From positions 992,001 through 1,056,000 of the forward strand of contig NZ_FNGP01000001.1 of assembly GCF_900103275.1 (NCBI RefSeq): a stretch of DNA of 64,000 bases, given 5' to 3'. This document shows, one piece after another, positions 26,625-34,824 of the stretch; the first letter of the stretch is position 1, and each line of letters opens with the position of its first letter. Position numbers and translations under genes: made by a program. Under the pieces are notes generated by a model. The model was not told the origin of the DNA, ran no database searches, and saw only the letters and a list, made by a program, of their open reading frames with translations. The stretch is from Tessaracoccus oleiagri (GTDB taxonomy: Bacteria > Actinomycetota > Actinomycetes > Propionibacteriales > Propionibacteriaceae).

Positions 26625-27002
26625 ATGTCCGATGAACTCATCGAGTTGGCGCAGCAGCTGTTCGACCTCGCTCGCAACGGCGAGACGGAGCGGCTGGCGT
26701 CGTACATCGACGCCGGCGCTCCGGTCGACATGCGAAACGAGAACGGCGACACCTTCCTGATCCTCGCCGCCTACCACGAGCAGCCCGACACCGTCGAGAT
26801 GCTCCTCCGTCACGGGGCCGACATCGAGGCGGAGAACGACAGGGGCCAGCGCGCACTCACCTGCGCGGTCTTCCGGAAGGACCTGGCCTCCGCCGAACAC
26901 CTGCTGGGCGCGGGTGCGAACCCGGATGCCGGGACGCCCACCGCCCGGGACACCGCCAAGATGTTCGGGGCCGACGAGCTCCTCGCCATCCTCCCCGAGT
27001 GA
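26625..27002 (+). CDS. Ankyrin-repeat protein
   Basis: 125 aa, acidic, soluble. Three ankyrin-like repeats are visible: LARNGETERLASYIDAGAPV, NGDTFLILAAYHEQPDTVEM and RGQRALTCAVFRKDLASAEH, each followed by a loop starting with Asp or Asn plus Gly. Single short ankyrin proteins of this kind bind partner proteins; the partner is unknown. It has its own leaderless-type promoter and ends 1 nt before the convergent SGNH gene. Confidence 0.88.
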   Translation: MSDELIELAQQLFDLARNGETERLASYIDAGAPVDMRNENGDTFLILAAYHEQPDTVEMLLRHGADIEAENDRGQRALTCAVFRKDLASAEHLLGAGANPDAGTPTARDTAKMFGADELLAILPE

Positions 27003-27003
27003 C

Positions 27004-27612
27004 TCAGTTCGCCAAGTGCGACAGGCCGAGCGTGCGCAGCACCAGCCCCGCCATGCGGAGGTGGCCCTCGGCTCCCGGGTGGATGTGGTCGGCGAGCAGG
27101 TGCTCGTAGCCGCCGTCGGCGTCCAGCTCTTCCCAGTCCGACGGGTGGTCCACCAGTAGGAGCTCCCGCTCGGCCGCGACGTCGCGCACCACCTCGCGGT
27201 ACCGCTCGATCTCGTCGCGGCCCGACTCCACGGCGTGGATCGGGGGCGGGACCTGCAGGACCACGCGCGCGTTGTCGCGCTCCAGCCTCGCCACCACCTC
27301 CTCCAGGCCGGCCCTGTAGCGGGCGACCCCCTCGACCCCGTCCTGGGCGTCGTTGGTGCCGAACATCACGATGCAGACGTCCGGGCGGAACCGGCCGGCG
27401 TAGTGCTCGAAGTCCTTCAGCAGGTCGCCGACGGTCCAGCCGGACACCGCGGTGTTGAGCAACACGTCGGTCTTCCGGTTGCCCTCGCGGCGCACGGCCT
27501 CGTTGAAGTGCTCGACGTAGCTCCGGGCCGAGTCGGTGTGCACGCAGCCGTGCGTGATGCTGTCGCCGACGAACAGCCAGGTGATCGGCTCGTCGGAGAG
27601 TGGAATGGTCAT
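27004..27612 (-). CDS. SGNH/GDSL-family hydrolase
   Basis: 202 aa, no signal peptide. The three SGNH blocks are present: FVGDSITHG (nucleophile Ser), GTNDAQDG (oxyanion Asn) and DHIHPGAEGH (catalytic Asp and His). This is an esterase fold used on acyl or acetyl esters, often of carbohydrates. The ATG giving MTIPLSDEP was preferred over a GTG 21 nt upstream because AAAGGGAC stands before it. A cytoplasmic deacetylase role on imported sugars is possible but not shown. Confidence 0.88.
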   Translation of the reverse strand: MTIPLSDEPITWLFVGDSITHGCVHTDSARSYVEHFNEAVRREGNRKTDVLLNTAVSGWTVGDLLKDFEHYAGRFRPDVCIVMFGTNDAQDGVEGVARYRAGLEEVVARLERDNARVVLQVPPPIHAVESGRDEIERYREVVRDVAAERELLLVDHPSDWEELDADGGYEHLLADHIHPGAEGHLRMAGLVLRTLGLSHLAN

Positions 27613-27783
27613 CCTTGTCCCTTTCGCCAGCACCGCAGCCTACGGTGCGCGCGGCGGACGCGCAGCACGACGCGGCGGAAACCGGCGATAGGGGAGTTGG
27701 GGCGGCGGCGGAGGCTTCCTCCCCCGTGACTCCTCCGCCGCCCGCCGAGGCGCGTTCATCGACTGCCAGACCCCCGTCCGCAG

Positions 27784-27838
27784 AAGCGGACATCGTGTCG
27801 GTGTGTCCGCTTGAACTGACCCGCCTCTAGGGTATAAG
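27784..27838 (+). promoter_or_regulatory. Promoter of the sigma-factor operon with palindrome
   Basis: TTGAAC (27811-27816) and TATAAG (27833-27838), spacer 16. An inverted repeat AAGCGGACA/TGTCCGCTT (27784-27812, 11-nt centre) overlaps the -35 and could bind a repressor or activator. The 27613-27978 stretch otherwise holds only a ~130-nt leader with AGGAAACTT repeated at 27870 and 27905. Confidence 0.65.
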
Positions 27839-27978
27839 TCGGCAAGCGTTTCCGCTAGGTGAAATGAGCAGGAAACTTGATCACTTCGGGCGCCGCAGCT
27901 TCGGAGGAAACTTCCGTCGAGGTATGTCAACCGGTGTGCCCCACATCGCGGTCTTCAAGGGTGAAGGAGGTGGCGCCG

Positions 27979-28479
27979 GTGTCCGATCGAATGGGCTTCG
28001 ACAGGTTCGTCGCCGATAAGGGTCCCTCGTTGTGGCGTTCCGCCTGGTATCTCACCGGCGACACGCACAAGGCCGAGGACCTCGTCCAGACGGCGCTCTC
28101 GCGGGTGTACTCCCGTTACGACGCCGTGCAGACGGACGAGCAGTTCGAGGCCTACGTCCGGACGACGATGTACCGCGTGCACTGCTCGTGGTGGCGGCGG
28201 CGTTGGAACGACGAGCGGCCCACCGAGCACCTGCCCGAGGGCTCGGGGGAGGCGTACCCGTCGGACATCGACCTTCGGCGCGCCCTCGCGGGTCTCCCGA
28301 AGATGCAGCGGGCCGTGCTCGTCCTGCGGTTCTTCGAGGACCGGCCGGTCGACGAGGTCGCCCGGATCCTCGGGATCTCCCCGGGCACCGTCAAGACGCA
28401 CACCTCCCGCGGCTGCGCCGCACTGCGCAGTTCGCACCACCTGTCCCAGGAGGAGGACCATCATGAGCGAATTGCGTGA
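27979..28479 (+). CDS. SigE-family ECF RNA polymerase sigma factor
   Basis: 166 aa. Region 2 at FDRFVADKGPSLWRSAWYLT to KAEDLVQTALSRVYSRYD, region 4 at LPKMQRAVLVLRFFEDRPVD to LGISPGTVKTHTSRGCAALR. The WWRRRWNDERPTE joint is typical of the actinobacterial SigE family. The GTG start is preceded by AAGGAGG at 8-nt spacing; a longer open frame upstream has no ribosome site. It overlaps the next gene, a membrane protein, by 17 nt, the usual layout for a sigma factor and its partner. The signal it answers is unknown. Confidence 0.93.
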   Translation: MSDRMGFDRFVADKGPSLWRSAWYLTGDTHKAEDLVQTALSRVYSRYDAVQTDEQFEAYVRTTMYRVHCSWWRRRWNDERPTEHLPEGSGEAYPSDIDLRRALAGLPKMQRAVLVLRFFEDRPVDEVARILGISPGTVKTHTSRGCAALRSSHHLSQEEDHHERIA

Positions 28480-29476
28480 AGCGTTCCAGCGGCAGGCGCC
28501 GCCTGCGCCCCCGACCCACGGCTGGGCGGACCGCGCCCGGGCGAAGCAGCGTCGCCGCAGGGCAGCGGGTGGTGCGGTGGCGCTCGGTGCGGTGACGCTC
28601 CTCGCGGTGCCGCTCGGCATCGCGCTGCTGGGCAACACCGGTGAGCCGGTCGTACCCGCCGAGCCCGCCCCGACGTTCCCGACGATCACGGCGGCGGAGC
28701 TCTGCGACCCGTTCGTGCCGCCCAGCGAGACCGCGGACGAGAACATCGTCGCCATCGACGAGTTGCCCGACGCCCCGGCACGCGTGTGGCTCTGCCCTGA
28801 CGCGCCCGACGTGTCCAACGTCGTCTTCCCCGACGAGCCGCTCACCGACCCCGACGCCGTCTCCGAGGCGATCGCGACGTTCAACTCGTACCCGGACATC
28901 GACCTCGCCGCGATCATGTGCACCGAGGAGTACCGCATGACCTACACGGCGGTCTTCGAATACCTGGACGGGCAGCGGCTCCCGGTGCGCGGCGAGCTGC
29001 ACGGCTGTCGGCTGCTGTACACGGGGCCGGCCGACGAGGTGCACGCCCGCGAGGGCGGCGAGGAGTTCCTGAACACCCTCACCGGGCTGTGGGCGACGCA
29101 GCGCGCGGAGTCCGACGTGTCGGCGCGCCTCGGGCCGGAGGCGTGCACCGGTCCCACGCTCGTTCCCGCGGAGCCCGCTGCAGTAGTCGGCGGCTTCGTC
29201 TGCGCCGTCGGGCCGAGCGGCGCCGCGCCCGAGGAGGTGCTCGAGATCCCGCCGGAGGTGGCGACCGCGGTGGCCTCGCTGGAGTTCGGTCCGTCCGACG
29301 CCATGATGGGGGAGCGGTTGACCAGGGTGGCCCTCGTCGACGAGGCGGGCGGCAACCTGTCGTACCTCTACGACGGGGAGCGCCTGGTGGACGAACGCGA
29401 CTGGCTGTTGGCGGCAGTGCCGGAAGCCGACCTGAAGTCGCAGCTCGACGACCTGCGGCAGCAGCTGGGTGGGTGA
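28463..29476 (+). CDS. Membrane-anchored partner of the sigma factor (putative anti-sigma)
   Basis: 337 aa. A ~35-residue cytoplasmic segment rich in Arg (RARAKQRRRRAAGG), one membrane helix (AVALGAVTLLAVPLGIALLG, about residues 37-56) and a ~270-residue acidic extracytoplasmic domain without a known fold. The layout resembles sigma-factor regulators, but the short cytoplasmic part lacks a clear zinc anti-sigma HxxxCxxC motif. Cotranscription with the sigma gene supports a sensing role. Cysteines scattered through the outer domain (CDPF, LCPD, CTEE, GCRL, CTGP, VCAV) may form disulfides. Confidence 0.72.
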   Translation: MSELREAFQRQAPPAPPTHGWADRARAKQRRRRAAGGAVALGAVTLLAVPLGIALLGNTGEPVVPAEPAPTFPTITAAELCDPFVPPSETADENIVAIDELPDAPARVWLCPDAPDVSNVVFPDEPLTDPDAVSEAIATFNSYPDIDLAAIMCTEEYRMTYTAVFEYLDGQRLPVRGELHGCRLLYTGPADEVHAREGGEEFLNTLTGLWATQRAESDVSARLGPEACTGPTLVPAEPAAVVGGFVCAVGPSGAAPEEVLEIPPEVATAVASLEFGPSDAMMGERLTRVALVDEAGGNLSYLYDGERLVDERDWLLAAVPEADLKSQLDDLRQQLGG

Positions 29477-29522
29477 GGGGCCACGTCGCCCCTTGACAAG
29501 ACTCGTTGCAACATTACCAGCG

Positions 29523-29549
29523 GACCCCCGGAGACTTTCTCCGGGGGTC
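29523..29549. terminator. Hairpin before the transcarboxylase operon
   Basis: A perfect 12-bp stem (GACCCCCGGAGA with its complement) and 3-nt loop, 47 nt after the sigma-partner gene, followed by TCGTCAATTC. It probably ends the sigma operon. A TTGACA lies just upstream (29493-29498), so it could also be part of the 5S leader. Confidence 0.65.
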
Positions 29550-29587
29550 TCGTCAATTCGGTCCAACCATCATGCTTGGATTGACCC

Positions 29588-31081
29588 ATGAGTGCTCGAA
29601 AGATTGGGGTCACCGAGCTGGTTCTCCGTGACGCTCACCAGAGTTTGATGGCCACCCGCATGGCCACCGAGGACATGATCGGCGCCTGCGAGGACATCGA
29701 CAACGCCGGCTTCTGGTCCGTCGAATGCTGGGGTGGCGCGACGTACGACGCGGCCATCCGCTTCCTCAACGAGGACCCCTGGGAGCGTCTGCGGACCTTC
29801 CGGAAGCTGATGCCCAAGAGCCGGCTGCAGATGCTGCTGCGCGGCCAGAACCTCCTGGGCTACCGCCACTACGAGGACTACGTCGTCGACAAGTTCGTGG
29901 AGAAGTCCGCGGAGAACGGCATGGACGTCTTCCGCGTCTTCGATGCGCTCAACGACCCGCGGAACATGGCGAGGGCGATGCAGGCGGTCCGCGACGCGGG
30001 CAAGCACGCGCAGGGCACGATCTGCTACACCATCTCCCCGGTGCACACCGTCGACGGCTACATCAAGCTCGCCGGGCAGCTCATCGACATGGGCGCGGAG
30101 TCCATCGCGCTCAAGGACATGGCCGCGCTCCTGCAGCCGCAGCCGGCCTACGACATCGTCAAGGGCATCAAGGACACCTACGGTGACGTGCAGATCAACG
30201 TGCACTGCCACTCCACGACGGGCGTCACGCTCGTGTCGCTGATGAAGGCCATCGAGGCCGGCGCCGACGTCGTCGACACCGCCATCTCCTCGATGTCGCT
30301 CGGCCCCGGCCACAACCCCACCGAGTCGCTCGTCGAGATGCTCGAGGGCACCGGCTACGAGACCGACCTCGACATGGAGCGGTTGCTGCGCATCCGCGAC
30401 CACTTCGCCGGCGTCCGCCCGAAGTACAAGGAGTTCGAGTCCAAGACGCTCGTCGACACCAACATCTTCCTCTCGCAGATCCCCGGCGGCATGCTCTCCA
30501 ACATGGAGTCGCAGCTCAAGGCGCAGGGCGCCGGCGACCGCATCAACGAGGTCATGGAGGAGGTCCCCAGGGTGAAGGCCGACGCCGGCCACCCGCCGCT
30601 GGTGACCCCCTCGTCGCAGATCGTCGGAACCCAGGCGGTCTTCAACGTGCTGATGGGCCGCTACAAGGTGATGACCGGCGAGTTCGCCGACCTGATGCTC
30701 GGCTACTACGGCGAGTGCCTGGGCGAGCGCAACCCCGAGGTCGTCGCGATCGCGCAGGCGCAGGCCAAGAAGGAGCCGATCTCGGTCCGTCCCGCCGACC
30801 TCATGGAGCCCGAGTGGGAGCACCTCACCGAGGAGGCGTCGAAGCTCGAGGGCTTCAACGGCACCGAGGAGGACGTGCTGACCAACGCGATGTTCCCGAA
30901 CGTCGCCGCGAAGTTCCTCGCCACCCGCGCCGAGGGGCCGAAGTCCGTCGCCAAGACGCCGGAGCAGCTGTCCGCCGAGCAGGCGAAGGCCGCAGGTCCC
31001 GCCCAGGGCATCACCGCCCCCGTCAAGTACAACGTCAAGTTCGCCGGGCGCGAGCACAGCGTCACGGTCGAACCCGCGTAA
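29588..31081 (+). CDS. Methylmalonyl-CoA carboxytransferase 5S subunit
   Basis: 497 aa. Transcarboxylase subunit that moves CO2 between biotin and pyruvate, yielding oxaloacetate. The sequence follows the Propionibacterium 5S protein almost throughout: VTELVLRDAHQSLMATRMA (metal Asp), DNAGFWSVECWGGATYD, RMLLRGQN-type strand (QMLLRGQNLLGYRH), ALKDMAALLQPQPAYD (lysine expected to be carbamylated) and INVHCHSTTG (metal histidines). No clear ribosome site precedes the ATG. First gene of the 5S-12S-small-1.3S operon, a hallmark of propionic-acid fermentation. Confidence 0.97.
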   Translation: MSARKIGVTELVLRDAHQSLMATRMATEDMIGACEDIDNAGFWSVECWGGATYDAAIRFLNEDPWERLRTFRKLMPKSRLQMLLRGQNLLGYRHYEDYVVDKFVEKSAENGMDVFRVFDALNDPRNMARAMQAVRDAGKHAQGTICYTISPVHTVDGYIKLAGQLIDMGAESIALKDMAALLQPQPAYDIVKGIKDTYGDVQINVHCHSTTGVTLVSLMKAIEAGADVVDTAISSMSLGPGHNPTESLVEMLEGTGYETDLDMERLLRIRDHFAGVRPKYKEFESKTLVDTNIFLSQIPGGMLSNMESQLKAQGAGDRINEVMEEVPRVKADAGHPPLVTPSSQIVGTQAVFNVLMGRYKVMTGEFADLMLGYYGECLGERNPEVVAIAQAQAKKEPISVRPADLMEPEWEHLTEEASKLEGFNGTEEDVLTNAMFPNVAAKFLATRAEGPKSVAKTPEQLSAEQAKAAGPAQGITAPVKYNVKFAGREHSVTVEPA

Positions 31082-31091
31082 GGAGCAGCAG

Positions 31092-32648
<1,557 letters not shown>

Positions 32649-32660
32649 TCGGAGTCTGAC

Positions 32661-32912
32661 ATGTCATTGGAACAGCTGCAGGAGCAGCTCGCGGTCCTCG
32701 CCGAACGGGTCGCCGCACTGGAGGCGGAGCTGGCGGCGCTGAAGGAGAACCAGGAGATCCCCGAGGAGGACCTGGTGGCCATCGGCGCGGCGGTGGCGGC
32801 GTACTTCGGCCACAAGGCCCGGGTGCGGGCCGTCCGCTACGGCCAGCAGTCCCGCTGGGCCGCCGCCACCCGCGAGCGCGTCCACGACCGCAGCGTGCCC
32901 CACGTCCGTTGA
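32661..32912 (+). CDS. Small transcarboxylase-operon protein, decarboxylase delta/epsilon-like
   Basis: 83 aa. The N-terminal 35 residues are a leucine-rich amphipathic coiled coil (QLQEQLAVLAERVAALEAEL). The second half, EEDLVAIGAAVAAYFGHKAR to SRWAAATRERVHDRSVPHVR, resembles C-terminal parts of the small subunits of methylmalonyl-CoA decarboxylases (MmdE/OadG-type tails). It has no membrane helix. Position between 12S and 1.3S, 12 nt and 20 nt from them, suggests an assembly or stabilising role. Propionibacterial operons appear to hold an equivalent small gene. Confidence 0.85.
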   Translation: MSLEQLQEQLAVLAERVAALEAELAALKENQEIPEEDLVAIGAAVAAYFGHKARVRAVRYGQQSRWAAATRERVHDRSVPHVR

Positions 32913-32932
32913 TCCCGAGAGTGCAGGAAACC

Positions 32933-33298
32933 ATGAAGCTGAAAGTGACCGTCAACCAGACGGAGTACGAGATCGACGTCGAGGTGCAGGAGGAGGAGCG
33001 CCCGGGGCTGGGGCCGGTGATCATCGGCGTCAACGCCGGTGCCAACCCCATCCCCACCAAGGCGTCCGTCCCCGCCGGGAGCGCCAACGCCATCTCGGCC
33101 CCGCTCGCGGGGTCGGTGTCGCGGATCCTGGTCGCCGAGGGTGACGCGATCGAGGCCGGCGCCGTCGTCCTGGTCCTCGAGGCCATGAAGATGGAGACCG
33201 AGATCACCGCGCCCGCCGCGGGTACGGTCGGCCGGATCCTCGTGGCCCCGGGCGACGCCGTGCAGGGCGGGCAGCCGCTCGTCGAGCTGGAGGCCTGA
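32933..33298 (+). CDS. Transcarboxylase 1.3S biotin carrier subunit
   Basis: 121 aa, close to the 123 aa of the Propionibacterium protein. It begins MKLKVTVNQTEYEIDVEV, then a flexible Ala/Pro linker and the biotinyl domain with LEAMKMETEI (biotinylated K86). It shuttles carboxyl groups between 12S and 5S subunits. The ATG after CAGGAAACC was chosen; an in-frame start 24 nt earlier has no support. Last gene of the operon. Confidence 0.96.
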   Translation: MKLKVTVNQTEYEIDVEVQEEERPGLGPVIIGVNAGANPIPTKASVPAGSANAISAPLAGSVSRILVAEGDAIEAGAVVLVLEAMKMETEITAPAAGTVGRILVAPGDAVQGGQPLVELEA

Positions 33299-33365
33299 GC
33301 CACAGGCAGAAGAGGGGTTCCGCCCGACCGGCGGCCGGGTTACCATGCGTCCCTAGGGGGAAGCG

Positions 33366-34103
33366 ATGGATCCGACCGTGTGGCTGGACCTCGCGGCTGC
33401 GGCATTGGCGGCCGAGGATCCGGCGGAGGCCGACGAGATGGTGGCGTCTACGCTCACGGCCGTCACGCGCGCGGATCTCGCCGTGCACGTGCAGTTGAGC
33501 AACACCGACCCGAAGTGGATGACGCGCACCGCGGTCGGCGACTCGCTGCCGGACCGTCCCGAGACGTGGCCGGACGCGCCGATGATCCGGCGCCACCCGC
33601 TCAACGCGTTCTACGCCGCCACCGGTGAGACCAGGGTGACGGCGCTCCGCGACGTCGAGCGGCTCGGTTGGCGCATGGACGACGAGGGGCGACAACTGGT
33701 CCGGCGGCTCGGCCTGCCCCCCGAGCAGGTGTCGATGGTCGTCGGGGACGACCCGTCCGCGTTCGACGGCTGGGTCCTCCTCGCGTCCGACCCGTTCACC
33801 GAGGCCGAACTCGACGAACTCGAACGTGTCCGCCTCCTGCTCACCGGTCTCGCGAAGCACTGCCGGCTGCTCCGCCAGGCGCTGGCCGTGGCGCAGGGCG
33901 GGCCCGTGCTCACACCCCGGGAGAGGGTCATCCTGTGCCTCATCGCGCAGGGGAGGACCGTCGAGGGGATCGCTGCGCGGCTCGCGATCTCGCCGCGCAC
34001 GGTGCACAAGCACCAAGAGCACCTGTACAGGAAGCTGGGCGCTGCGGACCGCCTCTCCGCGGTCCTCAGCGCCCAGCGATTCGGGCTACTACCCAGCCTG
34101 TGA
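33366..34103 (+). CDS. LuxR-family transcriptional regulator
   Basis: 245 aa. C-terminal LuxR helix-turn-helix LTPRERVILCLIAQGRTVEG and LAISPRTVHKHQEHLYRKLG (about residues 178-235). The N-terminal ~170 residues have no phosphoacceptor pattern of a response regulator and no domain I can name; they may be a GAF/PAS-type sensor. The ATG follows TAGGGGGAAGCG, and TACCAT at 33341-33346 could be a -10. Monocistronic, convergent with the next gene by an immediate join. Target genes unknown. Confidence 0.86.
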   Translation: MDPTVWLDLAAAALAAEDPAEADEMVASTLTAVTRADLAVHVQLSNTDPKWMTRTAVGDSLPDRPETWPDAPMIRRHPLNAFYAATGETRVTALRDVERLGWRMDDEGRQLVRRLGLPPEQVSMVVGDDPSAFDGWVLLASDPFTEAELDELERVRLLLTGLAKHCRLLRQALAVAQGGPVLTPRERVILCLIAQGRTVEGIAARLAISPRTVHKHQEHLYRKLGAADRLSAVLSAQRFGLLPSL

Positions 34104-34559
34104 TCAGGCGCCCTCGCCGCCCCCCATGTCCGGCAAGGAACAACCGTTGGCCTCAAGCTTCTCGAAGACCAGCATGGTCAGGTGACCGAACTGGTCATCG
34201 GTCAGGTACCGGATCTTGCCCGGCTCCTTCCCCTTCTTGTAGTAGGCCCCCGAACCGATCGTGGCCTTCGAATGGATGAGCGGCTCCTGCTCGAGGTCGT
34301 GGGCGTCCATGAACTCCGCCACCGCCTCGTCGATCAGGTAGCCACACTCTTCGAGTTCATCCGGTGCCACGAGGAACTGTTTCCCCATGTCGCTCAGCGA
34401 CACCCAGGCGGTGTTGCTCTGGCTGAGCTGTGCGTACGCGGCGTCCGCCCAGCTCTCCTTGTAACAGTGGTGCGCGCTCGCCAGCGAGGCGTTGCCGACG
34501 GCGATCGCCACGGCTCCGCTCGCGACGGCCAGCAGACGCTGCGCGGTACGACGGTTCAT
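34104..34559 (-). CDS. Secreted hypothetical protein
   Basis: 151 aa. A signal peptide is clear: MNRRTAQRLL then AVASGAVAIAVGNASLASA with a likely cut after SASA-type Ala residues near position 31. The mature protein begins HHCYKESWADAAYAQLSQ and ends with a second Cys (NGCSLPDMGG), so a disulfide is possible; three cysteines in total are seen. The ATG giving MNRRTAQ has a GAAGGAAGAC ribosome site; the open frame upstream would add 16 residues without support. No function recognised. Confidence 0.78.
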   Translation of the reverse strand: MNRRTAQRLLAVASGAVAIAVGNASLASAHHCYKESWADAAYAQLSQSNTAWVSLSDMGKQFLVAPDELEECGYLIDEAVAEFMDAHDLEQEPLIHSKATIGSGAYYKKGKEPGKIRYLTDDQFGHLTMLVFEKLEANGCSLPDMGGGEGA

Positions 34560-34824
34560 TGTCTTCCTTCCGATTCTGGTTCCCCCCATTTGGAACCGGA
34601 CCAACAAAAGTCTCCGTCGGGCGGCTGCGGTTGGGAATACGCATGAGTGCGTATTGATTGCCGAAGATCCGCAGTCCTTACAAAGCCCGAAGCCTCGACC
34701 CAGCCGATTGTGCGCACGGACCGACAGGTTGTGCGACGGCGGAGGGCGGCCCTCGCGAGGGCTGATTGAGTTCCTCTCGGTAACACGCGGTATCAGCCGC
34801 GTCCCACTCGACGAGGAGAAATCG

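Noticed and set aside
29493-29521. TTGACA as -35 of the transcarboxylase operon
   Set aside because: No acceptable -10 at 16-18 bp, and a terminator-like hairpin follows directly; left as undecided and not listed as a promoter.
34492-34824. 111-residue upstream extension of the first GH3 frame
   Set aside because: The extension runs antisense into the divergent secreted-protein gene and would bury the lipoprotein signal that starts at 34825.
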